64,000 bases of DNA from Pseudomonas sp. MWU15-20650 (GCF_023242475.1 NZ_JALJFG010000023.1:30614-94613), one strand, 5' to 3'. Shown: positions 7,783 to 16,784, counted from the first letter of the stretch. A program made the numbers and translations. Notes: a model not told the origin generated them from the sequence alone.

Positions 7783-9131
7783 GCCTGGCGCTTGTCAAGC
7801 GACTACTCGGCCCTCTGGCGATAGTGGCCAGTTCCGCCGCCGGCGCTTCGGACGATAACGGCATTCGGGAGACTGCGTTGTGGGGAGGTTATACCACCAC
7901 CACCGGCTTTCTCGACCTGCGCTCTGCCGTTGGGCTTGGCAGTCGTAATCAAGCGTCGGGCGCGGGTGGGCTCAAGTCAGCGGTCGATACGGGCTATAAA
8001 GGCCGGGGCCGCTTCGAGCTGGACCATCAGTGGGAGGCCAATCGTCTCGTGGTCTCCGCGGACCTTGAACTTCAGCGTCAGAAAATGCGCGGAGCTGGCG
8101 AGGAGAACGATCAGGCGGCACGCCTCTGGGAAGGCTACCTGGAAGTGGAGACGGATGCCGTGGTGTGGCGTCTCGGGCGGCAGGTCATCCAGTGGGGGGT
8201 GGCCGACGAAGTCAGCGTGATCGACAGTTTTACCCCGCAGGATTTTCGCCATTTCCTGGTTCAGTCCAGGTTTGAACGCAAATGGCCGGTGACGGCCGTG
8301 AGCGGTAAATATGCCTTGAATGCCAAGGACTTTATCGAGGTCGTCTGGTTACCAAGGTTCAGGGAAGACCTGCTGGCCCGGCCAGGCGATGAATGGAGTT
8401 TGTTCGTCGAGAACAACTACGTGCGAGGCCTCGGGCTGCGCGAGCGCTCCTCGGCGACTGAGGATGGACGGCTGGGCGACAGCGTGTTTGCCGTACGCAG
8501 TGTGACGCGCCGGGATACCTTCGATTTCTCGCTCAATTACGCCTATCAATTCGAACAGTTGGCAGCCTTTGAGGCGGATATCGAAGGGGTGGATAGCAAC
8601 GGTCGCTACGTGGGCACCGTGCAGCCTTATCACGCCCGCCAGCAAACCTTCTCGATGGCGTTCGAGACGGGGCGTGAAGGGATTGGTCTGCGCGGCGAAC
8701 TGGCCTATGTGACGGATTCGGGGTATGTCACCTATGACATGAGCGTTCCGGGGTTGGTGGAGCGTCGCGATACCGTCAGGGCTGTTGCCGGGGTCGACTA
8801 CACCTTCGCCTCACGGACGTACATCAATGTTCAATACACCGCAGACTACATTGAAAACCACAATGCACTGATGCAACCCGATAAGTTGCGTTCCAGTCTC
8901 ACGTGGCGACTTAACGTTCCCTTGGTGGGCGAAGATGTATGGCTGGAGTTCCAGGGCCGAGAGTTTTTAAACATGACTGATCGGTTCATGCGCTTGCAAG
9001 TACGCTGGCGGGTCACCGATGACTGGGAAGTTCGTGGAGGCGGCCTGCACTTTGCCGGCGCCGACGAAGGGATCTTCGGGCAGTTTCGGGATAATGACCA
9101 GTTGTACGCCGGGGTTCATTATTTCTTTTAA
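7779..9131 (+). CDS. DUF1302-like outer-membrane beta-barrel protein (cluster gene 4)
   Basis: A 450-residue exported protein (signal peptide to about residue 23, SSAAGA). Many alternating amphipathic strands and a C-terminal YAGVHYFF ending in Phe are typical of outer-membrane barrels. The family resemblance is to DUF1302 and related proteins, commonly encoded with LolA-like and MMPL genes. The ATGA overlap with gene 3 makes genes 1-4 a tightly coupled operon. It is followed by a strong stem-loop with a T-run. Function is inferred from context only: an outer-membrane channel or receptor for the exported product. Confidence 0.75.
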   Translation: MSLALVKRLLGPLAIVASSAAGASDDNGIRETALWGGYTTTTGFLDLRSAVGLGSRNQASGAGGLKSAVDTGYKGRGRFELDHQWEANRLVVSADLELQRQKMRGAGEENDQAARLWEGYLEVETDAVVWRLGRQVIQWGVADEVSVIDSFTPQDFRHFLVQSRFERKWPVTAVSGKYALNAKDFIEVVWLPRFREDLLARPGDEWSLFVENNYVRGLGLRERSSATEDGRLGDSVFAVRSVTRRDTFDFSLNYAYQFEQLAAFEADIEGVDSNGRYVGTVQPYHARQQTFSMAFETGREGIGLRGELAYVTDSGYVTYDMSVPGLVERRDTVRAVAGVDYTFASRTYINVQYTADYIENHNALMQPDKLRSSLTWRLNVPLVGEDVWLEFQGREFLNMTDRFMRLQVRWRVTDDWEVRGGGLHFAGADEGIFGQFRDNDQLYAGVHYFF

Positions 9132-9187
9132 CGATTAACGAAGTTTTTATCTCGTTGGTCATGTAGTTGGCATTGGATAAACGCCTT

Positions 9188-9233
9188 GCGTGGGACTCGG
9201 CCACTCTTGTGGCTGCGCACGCCTCGGTTTTTT
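9188..9233 (+). terminator. Stem-loop with T-run between cluster genes 4 and 5
   Basis: Outer arms GCGTG/CACGC and inner arms GCCAC/GTGGC form an interrupted hairpin followed by CTCGG and six T. It probably terminates or attenuates transcription of the first four genes before the HDO gene. Confidence 0.65.
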
Positions 9234-9290
9234 CAAACGTATTAAGTGAACGTTGCAGCGATTGATCAATTACCCCTAGGAGCGTGAATA

Positions 9291-10067
9291 ATGAATGATC
9301 TCAAAGGAAACATTGAATCCAACGAATACCAACTTCGGATGGACAATGCCAGGGCCCTGTTTGCCAAGCGCCAGGATGTCCAGCAGCTATTCAATGCGCC
9401 CATGGAGGCACCACTTCTTAACCTGTTCATGATTCATTGGTGTGCCTTGAGTGCCGCGCTGACCACCCCGATTCCCGAGTTCCTGGCCACCGCCGGCGTT
9501 CGCTGCGAGGCCTTGGGGTTAACGGCGCTGGCGGAGTTTTTCAAGGAGCACACCGAGGAAGAAGACGGCCATCACGAATGGGCCGCGGCGGATACGCATA
9601 AGTTAGTGGCCCTGTGGAACGCACAATATCCGGATACGCCGCTGGATGCCGGGAAGTTGCTCGCGTCCAATATGACGCCCTCGGTAAAGCACTACCACAC
9701 GCTGCACAAAGATGTGGTTTCCGGGGCCGCCCCCTGGGCTGAGTTGGCCATTGATGTCGAGATCGAATTGATCACCACGCAGTATGGGCCGCCGCTGATG
9801 AAAGCCTGTGCGCAGGCATTGTGCGAAGAGGGGCGCCAAAGTATTTCGTTCCTGAGCGAACACGTCCACTTTGACTTCGGGCATACCGATACCAACTTTC
9901 AAGTGGTGGCGGAGCTTATCGCGCTTAAACCTGAATTTACTGAACACCTGGTGAAAATTGGCGAGCAGGCCCTGAATGCTTATGGCGACTTCTTGGGCGA
10001 GGCATTGCACATGGCTAAACAGTCTTATGGCCTGTTGAAGCGTAACAGTGCCGCACTCAGCGCCTAA
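9291..10067 (+). CDS. Haem-oxygenase-like diiron (HDO) enzyme (cluster gene 5)
   Basis: A 258-residue all-helical protein of the TenA/PqqC/HDO superfamily. Candidate iron ligands are E91-x2-H94 (in TEEEDGHHEW), E157 or E159 (DVEIEL) and H191-x3-D195-x2-H198 (HVHFDFGH). The last spacing equals that known for CADD-type enzymes. HDO proteins use dioxygen for N-oxygenation, C-C cleavage, decarboxylation or nitrile formation on amino-acid or fatty-acid substrates. The ribosome site AGGAG is well placed before the ATG. It follows a terminator-like hairpin, so it probably has its own promoter or is expressed by read-through. The reaction cannot be predicted. Confidence 0.8.
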   Translation: MNDLKGNIESNEYQLRMDNARALFAKRQDVQQLFNAPMEAPLLNLFMIHWCALSAALTTPIPEFLATAGVRCEALGLTALAEFFKEHTEEEDGHHEWAAADTHKLVALWNAQYPDTPLDAGKLLASNMTPSVKHYHTLHKDVVSGAAPWAELAIDVEIELITTQYGPPLMKACAQALCEEGRQSISFLSEHVHFDFGHTDTNFQVVAELIALKPEFTEHLVKIGEQALNAYGDFLGEALHMAKQSYGLLKRNSAALSA

Positions 10068-10117
10068 GTTGATTCGCGTCGCAATGGATATGGGTAGGTA
10101 ATAAGGAGTCGTTCGGT

Positions 10118-11233
10118 ATGGCGAAAAAAGTATGTGGCGAGTGCTTACTGACTGACGATGTCGAGGGCGTAGCACTGGACTCGGACGGTATCTGCAACCT
10201 GTGTCGTATATGGGGTGGCGGAGGCAGGCAACGCCAGGAGGCGCAACGTGTGCTCTTCGAGCAAGACCTGGAGCGTACGCTTCGGGCTGCGAAGGGGAAG
10301 GGCAAGGTTTACGACTGTGTGGTCTCTTTCAGTGGGGGCAAAGACAGTTGCTACCTGTTGCACCGCCTGGTGGTCGACTACGGCTTGAAAGTGTTGGCCT
10401 ACACGAGCGACTACGACATACCGCCCAGAACCTGGGAAAACATCCGGCGAACCATCGGTGCGCTGGGTGTCGACCATTACGTTCATACACCCAGCCCAAG
10501 CCTCTACAAGCGCTTCATCCGCCACCTGCTGATGAATCAGAAGCCGGGCGGCGCCGTGCAGACGGTGTGTTATTTCTGGTTGGATATCCGCGAGGGGGAC
10601 CTCCTGCGCTTCGCGATTGAACGTGACATCCCGCTGATTGTTACTGGCTATTCGCCGGGGCAACCCGCTCCCGAGCGGATGCTGTATGAAATGTCGCCGG
10701 CGCGTATTGCGCAGGACTGGACGCCCCATGAGCTGTTCGCCAGCGGGCTGTTCAAGGCGCATGAACTGGAGCTGTTCTGGGACCCCGAACGCGATGCCGC
10801 CGGGCGGGCATTACCTCGGGTTCTTGCACCCTTCCATGCTTGGGAATACGACCAGGCGAAGGTCATCCGCGCGGTCATCGACTTGAAGTTGGTGCAGAGC
10901 AAAATCCACGCTAACCCGGTACTGAGCAACTTCACCCTGAACTGGTTGCTGATGTACTCGGACCTCAAGAACCTTGGATACAACCCCTATAAACCGGAAT
11001 TCGCCCAACTGGTGCGTGAGGGCAAGGCCGGTCGCCTGAAGTGGCGGATCATTTTTGCACTGATGGATTTCATGGTGCGAAAGCAAATCCTGATGGGGCG
11101 CTACATCCAGAAGTCGCTGGATGACCTGGAGCTTCAACTGGCCGATTTGAAGCTGGCCGCACCTGGCCAGCCGGCCCATTGCGCCAATCGACAAGCGTCC
11201 CCGGTTGCCGGCCAATCGCGAGATTGCGCATGA
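10118..11233 (+). CDS. PP-loop ATPase with N-terminal zinc ribbon, amidotransferase-like (cluster gene 6)
   Basis: A 371-residue protein. Four cysteines (C6, C9, C26, C29) form a zinc ribbon before the PP-loop SGGKDS at 72-77. This layout matches N-acetyl-sugar amidotransferases (WbpG/PseA/LegM group) and some thiolation enzymes. Such enzymes adenylate a carbonyl or carboxyl oxygen and replace it with nitrogen or sulfur. No HisH/HisF-like ammonia-channel partners and no sugar genes occur nearby, so a role in this cluster's metabolite is more likely than O-antigen synthesis. The ribosome site is AAGGAG. Confidence 0.78.
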   Translation: MAKKVCGECLLTDDVEGVALDSDGICNLCRIWGGGGRQRQEAQRVLFEQDLERTLRAAKGKGKVYDCVVSFSGGKDSCYLLHRLVVDYGLKVLAYTSDYDIPPRTWENIRRTIGALGVDHYVHTPSPSLYKRFIRHLLMNQKPGGAVQTVCYFWLDIREGDLLRFAIERDIPLIVTGYSPGQPAPERMLYEMSPARIAQDWTPHELFASGLFKAHELELFWDPERDAAGRALPRVLAPFHAWEYDQAKVIRAVIDLKLVQSKIHANPVLSNFTLNWLLMYSDLKNLGYNPYKPEFAQLVREGKAGRLKWRIIFALMDFMVRKQILMGRYIQKSLDDLELQLADLKLAAPGQPAHCANRQASPVAGQSRDCA

Positions 11234-11264
11234 ACGTCGACAGGCAGGGGGCTGGGGCATCCAC

Positions 11265-12104
11265 ATGAAAAATGATCGCCGATTGGACGCGTTGTTTGAT
11301 GGCTTCACCCATTTCGAATTTGCCTATGCCGGCGTCGCACGCCAGGTGTACCGCATTGGCGAAGGTCCTGGGGTGGTGCTCATGCACGAAGTGCCAGGGC
11401 TCCACGCCGGTGTGGTGCGGTTGGCCAGGCAGCTGGCGGGGGCAGGTTTGAGCGTGTGGCTGCCGGTGCTGTTTGGCGAGCCTGGGGTGGTCGTCACGCC
11501 GGCATCGGTCGTGGGGTGCATGGGCAAGGTCTGCGTATCCCGAGAGTTCCACGTGCTCGCCAAGCGTAAGACCAGCCCGATCACGGAATGGCTTAGAGCG
11601 CTCGCCCGTCATGCGCATCAGGTGTGCGGCGGCAAGGGCGTGGGCGTGATCGGTATGTGCCTGACCGGTGGCTTTGGGTTGGCGATGATGGCCGATGCAT
11701 CGGTTATCGCGCCTGTGTTGGCCAACCCATCCTTGCCCTTTGCGTTATCGGCGGCGCAGGGCGCTGCGCTGGGGATAGACGAGCCCACGCTTGTGCAGGT
11801 TAAAGAGCGCGCAAACCAGGGCGGCGTGGAAATCCTGGGCCTGCGTTTTACCGGTGACCCGGCGGTGCCGGACAGTCGCTTCGAACGGCTCAGGGCGGAG
11901 TTCGGCAACCAGTTCCACGCCTATGAAATCGACTCATCGCCGCACAATCCCCATGGCATAGGCCGTTGGGCGCATTCGGTGCTGGGGGTCAGTTATGTCG
12001 ACGAAGAGCACCACCCGACAAAGTTGGCAGAGCAACGGGTGATCGCATTTTTAAAACATCAACTTTCATCATCCCGGGAAGAGCATCGCTATGGAAACCA
12101 TTGA
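11265..12104 (+). CDS. Dienelactone hydrolase family protein (cluster gene 7)
   Basis: A 279-residue alpha/beta hydrolase. The nucleophile motif is GMCLTGG, a cysteine elbow as in dienelactone hydrolases, and a catalytic His candidate lies in EEHHPTKLAEQR near the C-terminus. VVLMHEVPGLH forms the oxyanion-side strand. I prefer the ATG at 11265 (MKNDRRLD) over an upstream TTG at 11205 that would overlap gene 6 by 29 bp. The gene overlaps gene 8 by 14 bp. It could hydrolyse a lactone or thioester intermediate; the substrate is unknown. Confidence 0.83.
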   Translation: MKNDRRLDALFDGFTHFEFAYAGVARQVYRIGEGPGVVLMHEVPGLHAGVVRLARQLAGAGLSVWLPVLFGEPGVVVTPASVVGCMGKVCVSREFHVLAKRKTSPITEWLRALARHAHQVCGGKGVGVIGMCLTGGFGLAMMADASVIAPVLANPSLPFALSAAQGAALGIDEPTLVQVKERANQGGVEILGLRFTGDPAVPDSRFERLRAEFGNQFHAYEIDSSPHNPHGIGRWAHSVLGVSYVDEEHHPTKLAEQRVIAFLKHQLSSSREEHRYGNH

Positions 12105-12993
12105 ACTGGCCAGAGTGATCGCACCGGCCATCTTGTTTGTCATGATGATGGGAATGGGCCTCGGATTGAGGCGCCAGGATTTTGTAAACCTGGTGAACAC
12201 ACCGACGGCGGCCATCGTTGGCCTGCTGGGGCAAGTTGTGGTTTTGCCACTACTGGGTGTAGCCGTGGCGCTCCTGTTCAAGTTAGAGCCGGCATTGGCG
12301 TTGGGCGTGGTTATTTTGTCGTTATGCCCTGGCGGAGTTGCCTCTAATACGATTTCGTTTTTAATCAAAGGCGATGTGGCACTGTCCATTTCGCTGACCA
12401 TTGTTTCAAGTTGCATTGCCTTTGTGTCGGTGCCGCTGTTGTCGGGCATGGCCTTGTCTTACTGGCAGGCAGGTCATGAGGGGCTGCAATTGCCCATGAC
12501 CGATACGGTGGTCAAGTTATTCGTGATCACCCTCATTCCGCTGGCACTGGGTATGGCCTTGGCGAAACGGTTGCCGCAGGCCGCCCAGCGCCTGGAGGGC
12601 CCGCTGAGAATATTGGGCTTCAGCTTTCTGATGCTGATGGTACTGAGTGTCCTGGCCAGAGAGTTCCAGTTGATTTATGGATTTATCGAGCGTGTTGGCC
12701 TGGCGTTGTTGGTGCTATTCGGCAGTTGCATGGGGCTGGCCTACGCCGTCGCAAAGTTGACCCGGTTAAACACCGCGCAAGTGCGAGCGATTACCGTGGA
12801 AATCGGGATTCAGAACAGTGCGTTGGCCTTGGTTATCGCCAGCCTGTTAGGCAGTGTCGATATGGCCGTGCCGGCCATTTTATACAGCGTGGTGGTGTGT
12901 CTTTGTGCGGTGCTGGGGGTTTGCGTGTTCTGGCTGACAGGCCATCGGCGTGGCGTTAAACAGCCTGGGCATTTACCAATGCCGGAACGTTGA
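12091..12993 (+). CDS. BASS (bile acid:sodium symporter) family transporter (cluster gene 8)
   Basis: A 300-residue inner-membrane protein with nine or so hydrophobic helices. It has the family motif SLCPGGVASN near residue 75 and EIGIQNSALALVIA in the second crossover region. BASS proteins move organic acids with sodium; bacterial members carry pantothenate, pyruvate-like acids and similar compounds. The start has a GGAAGAG site and overlaps the hydrolase gene by 14 bp. In this setting it may import a precursor or export an acidic product. Confidence 0.85.
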   Translation: METIELARVIAPAILFVMMMGMGLGLRRQDFVNLVNTPTAAIVGLLGQVVVLPLLGVAVALLFKLEPALALGVVILSLCPGGVASNTISFLIKGDVALSISLTIVSSCIAFVSVPLLSGMALSYWQAGHEGLQLPMTDTVVKLFVITLIPLALGMALAKRLPQAAQRLEGPLRILGFSFLMLMVLSVLAREFQLIYGFIERVGLALLVLFGSCMGLAYAVAKLTRLNTAQVRAITVEIGIQNSALALVIASLLGSVDMAVPAILYSVVVCLCAVLGVCVFWLTGHRRGVKQPGHLPMPER

Positions 12994-13075
12994 ATTAACG
13001 CAGGTTGGGCCTTTTTCATAACGCCGGACTTTCATTTTGAACAGTCTTCAATTACTCGTGCAGGAAGAGTCGAAC

Positions 13076-14371
13076 ATGGACGTTGCCAGCATCTTTATCC
13101 AGCTGTTGTTAATACTTTTTGTGGCTCATGTTCTGGGGCGCGTTGCTGTTTGGTTGGGGCAACCCACGGTGATCGGGCATCTGCTCACGGGCATCATCAT
13201 CGGGCCCATGGTGTTGGGCGCGTATGACCCCGAACTCAAGCGTTACTTTTTTTCCAATGTGATTGGCCTGATGGCACTCAGCAAAATCGGGCTGGTTTTC
13301 ATCATGTTCGGTCTTGGGCTGGAGGCAGGTAAAACGCCTGCGGTGACCCATACGGTCAAGCGCCAGAGTGCCGCTGGTATTGCGGTTGCCGGGTTCCTGG
13401 GGGCCGGGGTGGCGGGTGTCATATTGGCTTACTTCACCCACGGTGTGTTTGCACAAGGCACCGAGCGTATGCCCTATATGCTGTTCTTCGGGGTCGCCAT
13501 GGCCGCTACGGCGGTGCCGGTACTGGCCAGTATTCTTGACGACAAACGTTTCTTGCATCGCCGCCTCTGCGCCTTGGTGCTGAACGCTGCGGTGATCACC
13601 GACATTCTTGCGTGGTTCGCCTTGTCGGTGGTGCTGATGCTGGTGTCCAGCAGCGCCGGGCACGGCATTCTGTACTCCTGCCTTGCCCTGTTGCTGCTGG
13701 TGGTGGTGGCGGAATGCTTGGTGAGCCGTATCTATGTTTCATCCGAACCGGTCGGGCAGGGTGCAATTGGCGCGAGTGTGATCATCGTGCCGTTGGTGGT
13801 GCTGTTCGCCTTTTGTGTGGTCAGCGACCTGGCCAATGCCCATGTCACGATCGGTGCCTTTGTCGCGGGCCTGGCGTTTCGTAAACACGCTGTACTGCGT
13901 ACGTATTGGGACAAAGGCCCGCACGCACTCGTGAGTATGTTTTTCACGCCGTTGTTCTTCGGCACGGCCGCCATGAACGTGGCGATTGAGGCGGACGACG
14001 TCGTTTATCTGCTGATGTGGGGCGGCCTTTTCTTTGGGGTCGGCGCTGTTGGCAAAGTGGGCTTGTCTTACCTGGCAGCCCGATTGACCGGCCTGTCACG
14101 GCCCGACTCATTCGTCGTTGCTTCGCTGATGAATACCAAGGGCGTGATGGAAATCATCCTGCTCACGGTGGGGTTGGAAGTGGGCGTTATTTCCGCACAG
14201 TTGTACGGCATCTTAATGGTGGTCGCATTGTTTGCCACCGTTATTACGCTGCCGATCGTACGCCTGGTGCCGGTCAGTCCCATGCCCGCATTGGCGCGGG
14301 CGCCCATTCATGAGCGAGACAGCGTCAGACATAACAATAAGCCAGTCGTTAATTCGTTAAACGCACACTGA
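13076..14371 (+). CDS. Kef/CPA2-type cation:proton antiporter, membrane domain only (cluster gene 9)
   Basis: A 431-residue protein with about 12 membrane helices. Family features include GQPTVIGHLLTGIIIGP, KIGLVFIMFGLGLE, TDILAW and LMNTKGVMEI. The ATG at 13076 with AGGAAGAG is preferred over a TTG at 13037. The cytosolic KTN/TrkA-N domain of KefB/KefC is missing, so gating differs from classic Kef. Kef systems protect E. coli against glutathione-reactive electrophiles by acidifying the cytoplasm. Two possibly glutathione-linked genes occur in the same cluster (MAPEG, GST), which makes a self-protection role plausible. Confidence 0.83.
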   Translation: MDVASIFIQLLLILFVAHVLGRVAVWLGQPTVIGHLLTGIIIGPMVLGAYDPELKRYFFSNVIGLMALSKIGLVFIMFGLGLEAGKTPAVTHTVKRQSAAGIAVAGFLGAGVAGVILAYFTHGVFAQGTERMPYMLFFGVAMAATAVPVLASILDDKRFLHRRLCALVLNAAVITDILAWFALSVVLMLVSSSAGHGILYSCLALLLLVVVAECLVSRIYVSSEPVGQGAIGASVIIVPLVVLFAFCVVSDLANAHVTIGAFVAGLAFRKHAVLRTYWDKGPHALVSMFFTPLFFGTAAMNVAIEADDVVYLLMWGGLFFGVGAVGKVGLSYLAARLTGLSRPDSFVVASLMNTKGVMEIILLTVGLEVGVISAQLYGILMVVALFATVITLPIVRLVPVSPMPALARAPIHERDSVRHNNKPVVNSLNAH

Positions 14372-14424
14372 CAGTCAGTGGCGATGATGAAAGTGGCAAC
14401 CACCTGAAGAGCGAGGGATAGCGG

Positions 14425-15585
14425 ATGACATCTATAACAATGCCTCTGTTGAGTGCCGACAGAGCCGGTCGCAGCGAGCAACTTGACGCCGGTTATTTTG
14501 ACAGTCACGAATATTTAGTTTGCCCGATAGCGGCGCACATTAATGTGTCCGGTGACTGCACCCGCGATGCGCAAGTTACGCAACTGAGCGAATACGCATT
14601 GGTGATCGTGACTGCCCGGGAGCTGACGCCTGGGCGTAGTGTTCAAGTGAGTTTGCACGATGACATTGCCGATAAGGATGTGGTGTTCAACGTGCACGTT
14701 ATCCGCGTCACCTGCGCATCGACGGATGCACGCTGGACCGCTCAATGCAGTGCGCCACTTATTGATGGACAGCCCGCGTGGCCGCGTGGCGTGAGGAATC
14801 TATATCAACGGCTGCGCGTAGATCGGGAGATGTGGAAAGAAAACCGTCGCCCGGGGGATCAACTTAGACGCTCGCTGGGTCGGCACGCCATGGCCCAGGA
14901 CGTTCATTTGAGCCATGCCGCCACTGTGGCTGATCGAGAGTCGGCCTATCGTCTGGTCTATAACGCCTATTTTCGTAAGGGGCTGGCTGAGCCCAAGCAG
15001 AATGGGCTGTTCACCAATGCGTTTTTGCTGAACCCGCAGACCGTGACATTTGTCGGCAAAGTCTCGGGAGAGGTGGCAATGACCGTCACGTCCATACCGG
15101 ACTCGGACGATAAGCTGCCGATGGACGCGGTATTCGAAGATTGCCTTGCGCCCTTGCGTAAAGAGGGGCGGGTATTGGCCGAGTTCGGAATGCTGGCGGT
15201 AGATCCGGCGTTTTTTGGTGCCATTGCCTATACCGTGCACGACCCCGAAAAGATGGTAAATGTTTATTCGCTTTTCAGAGTTGCATTGCAACATGCGAAG
15301 TTTTGTAAAGGGTACACAGACATTATGTTTGCGATCCCGCCCAAACATCAGGCGCTTTACCGGTTTATGGGGGTCAGTGCGATTTCCGAAACGCGTTACT
15401 ACAGCAAGTACAACACCCCCGCCGTGGCGATGCGTATTGATCTGCTCTCCTTGGATTTGCGTGCGCATGTTCAAGAGTTTTTATTCGGAACCCCTATTGC
15501 GCAACTCAGTGCCATCGGCAGCACCGAGTGGCCGGAGGACGCCTTGATAAGAATATTCGGCGACGCCGTTGCTGTGAGTGCGTAG
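14425..15585 (+). CDS. FeeM-like N-acyltransferase with an extra N-terminal domain (cluster gene 10)
   Basis: A 386-residue protein. Residues about 160-350 resemble the FeeM / PEP-CTERM-associated acyltransferase branch of the GNAT and autoinducer-synthase fold: RESAYRLVYNAYFRKGL, then LPMDAVFEDCLAPLRKEGRVLAEFGMLAVDP-type segments, then a ...HQALYRFMG element. FeeM transfers fatty acyl groups from acyl-ACP to an aromatic amino acid. The first 130 residues form a separate beta-rich domain vaguely like PilZ (residues 30-115), without clear c-di-GMP motifs. GAGGGA precedes the start. Predicted role: N-acylation of an amino-acid-derived cluster intermediate. Confidence 0.7.
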   Translation: MTSITMPLLSADRAGRSEQLDAGYFDSHEYLVCPIAAHINVSGDCTRDAQVTQLSEYALVIVTARELTPGRSVQVSLHDDIADKDVVFNVHVIRVTCASTDARWTAQCSAPLIDGQPAWPRGVRNLYQRLRVDREMWKENRRPGDQLRRSLGRHAMAQDVHLSHAATVADRESAYRLVYNAYFRKGLAEPKQNGLFTNAFLLNPQTVTFVGKVSGEVAMTVTSIPDSDDKLPMDAVFEDCLAPLRKEGRVLAEFGMLAVDPAFFGAIAYTVHDPEKMVNVYSLFRVALQHAKFCKGYTDIMFAIPPKHQALYRFMGVSAISETRYYSKYNTPAVAMRIDLLSLDLRAHVQEFLFGTPIAQLSAIGSTEWPEDALIRIFGDAVAVSA

Positions 15586-15638
15586 CCGCAACCGTAAGTC
15601 TGACCACACAACACCAAGAAGGTGACAGGGAGATAAGT

Positions 15639-16784
15639 ATGGACAAGGTGATGAAAGCGGTACCTGCCAGTGCGGAATTTGATTTTCCAACCATTGATTT
15701 AACCCATGACCCTAAAATCGATCGGGTGACCAGAGCCCAGTACTGGGCCGATTTTCTGCGGCGCTATTACTTTGTCGGGCGCAAGGATCATGGTCCCTAT
15801 GGCTCGCCCGCGTGCATCAAGCGCACCCAGAGCATCGAAGCAAAAATCCGCGAGCAGTCCCGTGCTTATGGTGACGGTCCGACCTTGCCGGTGCCGGAGG
15901 TATCGATCAAGGACTTGTCACCGGAGAACTTCCACAAGATCTTCCTGGAGCCCAACACGCCGGTGGTGTTTCGAGGCGCGGCCAAAGACTGGGAAGCGGT
16001 CAAGAAATGGACCCCTGAATTCTTCGCCGAACACTATGGCGATGTGAAGGTTGCCACCCGCGTCCGTGGCACCGAGCTAAACGAAAAGGCCCTGCAGTAC
16101 ATCGACTTGCCTTTGTCGGAAGTCGTCGAGAACATCCGTCAGGGCGGCTCCTATTACCCTGGCCATACCGAGGATCTGTTCAATAAACACCCGGAACTCA
16201 GGAAAGAACTGGACCTGGACACCCTGGGTAAATATTTGAGTACGCGTGACAAACGCATCATGTCGACTCAACTGTTTCTCTCGGCAGGAGGTGTGATTTC
16301 CGGTTGGCATTGCACCGGCGGCCCCAACTTGTTCACGATGGTCAACGGGGTGAAAAAGTGGACATTCGTCCATCCAAAACACTCGATGTGGATGCATCCG
16401 ATCACGCGCAAGGATATGTTCTACGCCGCCACCATGCTGGACTGGCGCAAGAGCCACGACGAAATTGAGGCTGACGGTTACCCGCTCTACCGGTACATTC
16501 CCAAATACACGACGACGTTGGAGGCTGGGGACGTGCTGTTCTCGCCGCACTGGTGGTGGCATTGTGTCGAGACCCCCGTACCATCGATTGCAATTGCTTC
16601 ACGGGCAATCAACAAACTGGTGATGGGAAACAAGATGTTCTCATTGATGTGGATTACCTCCCCGCGCTTCCGCCAGACCGTGCTCACCGTGCTTAAAGAA
16701 GGCTGGGGCTCGGACAAGGCCACGGGGGCCAAACTGGCCTTTGAGTTCGACACGGAAGAGTTTGTACGTCGCGTATCGCGTTAA
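15639..16784 (+). CDS. JmjC/cupin_8-like protein with altered metal site (cluster gene 11)
   Basis: A 381-residue protein of the Fe(II)/2-oxoglutarate JmjC-like family. A region with PVVFRGAAKDW (about 109-119) precedes the double-stranded beta helix. The first metal motif is GWHCTGGPNLF, His224-Cys225-Thr226, where an Asp or Glu is expected two residues after His. The distal His is H308 in HWWWHCVE, and GDVLFSPHWWW is otherwise canonical. The ATG at 15639 has AGGGAG. Loss of the acid resembles 2OG halogenases, which have Gly or Ala there, or an inactivated member. The assignment of family is firm, the activity is not. Confidence 0.75.
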   Translation: MDKVMKAVPASAEFDFPTIDLTHDPKIDRVTRAQYWADFLRRYYFVGRKDHGPYGSPACIKRTQSIEAKIREQSRAYGDGPTLPVPEVSIKDLSPENFHKIFLEPNTPVVFRGAAKDWEAVKKWTPEFFAEHYGDVKVATRVRGTELNEKALQYIDLPLSEVVENIRQGGSYYPGHTEDLFNKHPELRKELDLDTLGKYLSTRDKRIMSTQLFLSAGGVISGWHCTGGPNLFTMVNGVKKWTFVHPKHSMWMHPITRKDMFYAATMLDWRKSHDEIEADGYPLYRYIPKYTTTLEAGDVLFSPHWWWHCVETPVPSIAIASRAINKLVMGNKMFSLMWITSPRFRQTVLTVLKEGWGSDKATGAKLAFEFDTEEFVRRVSR

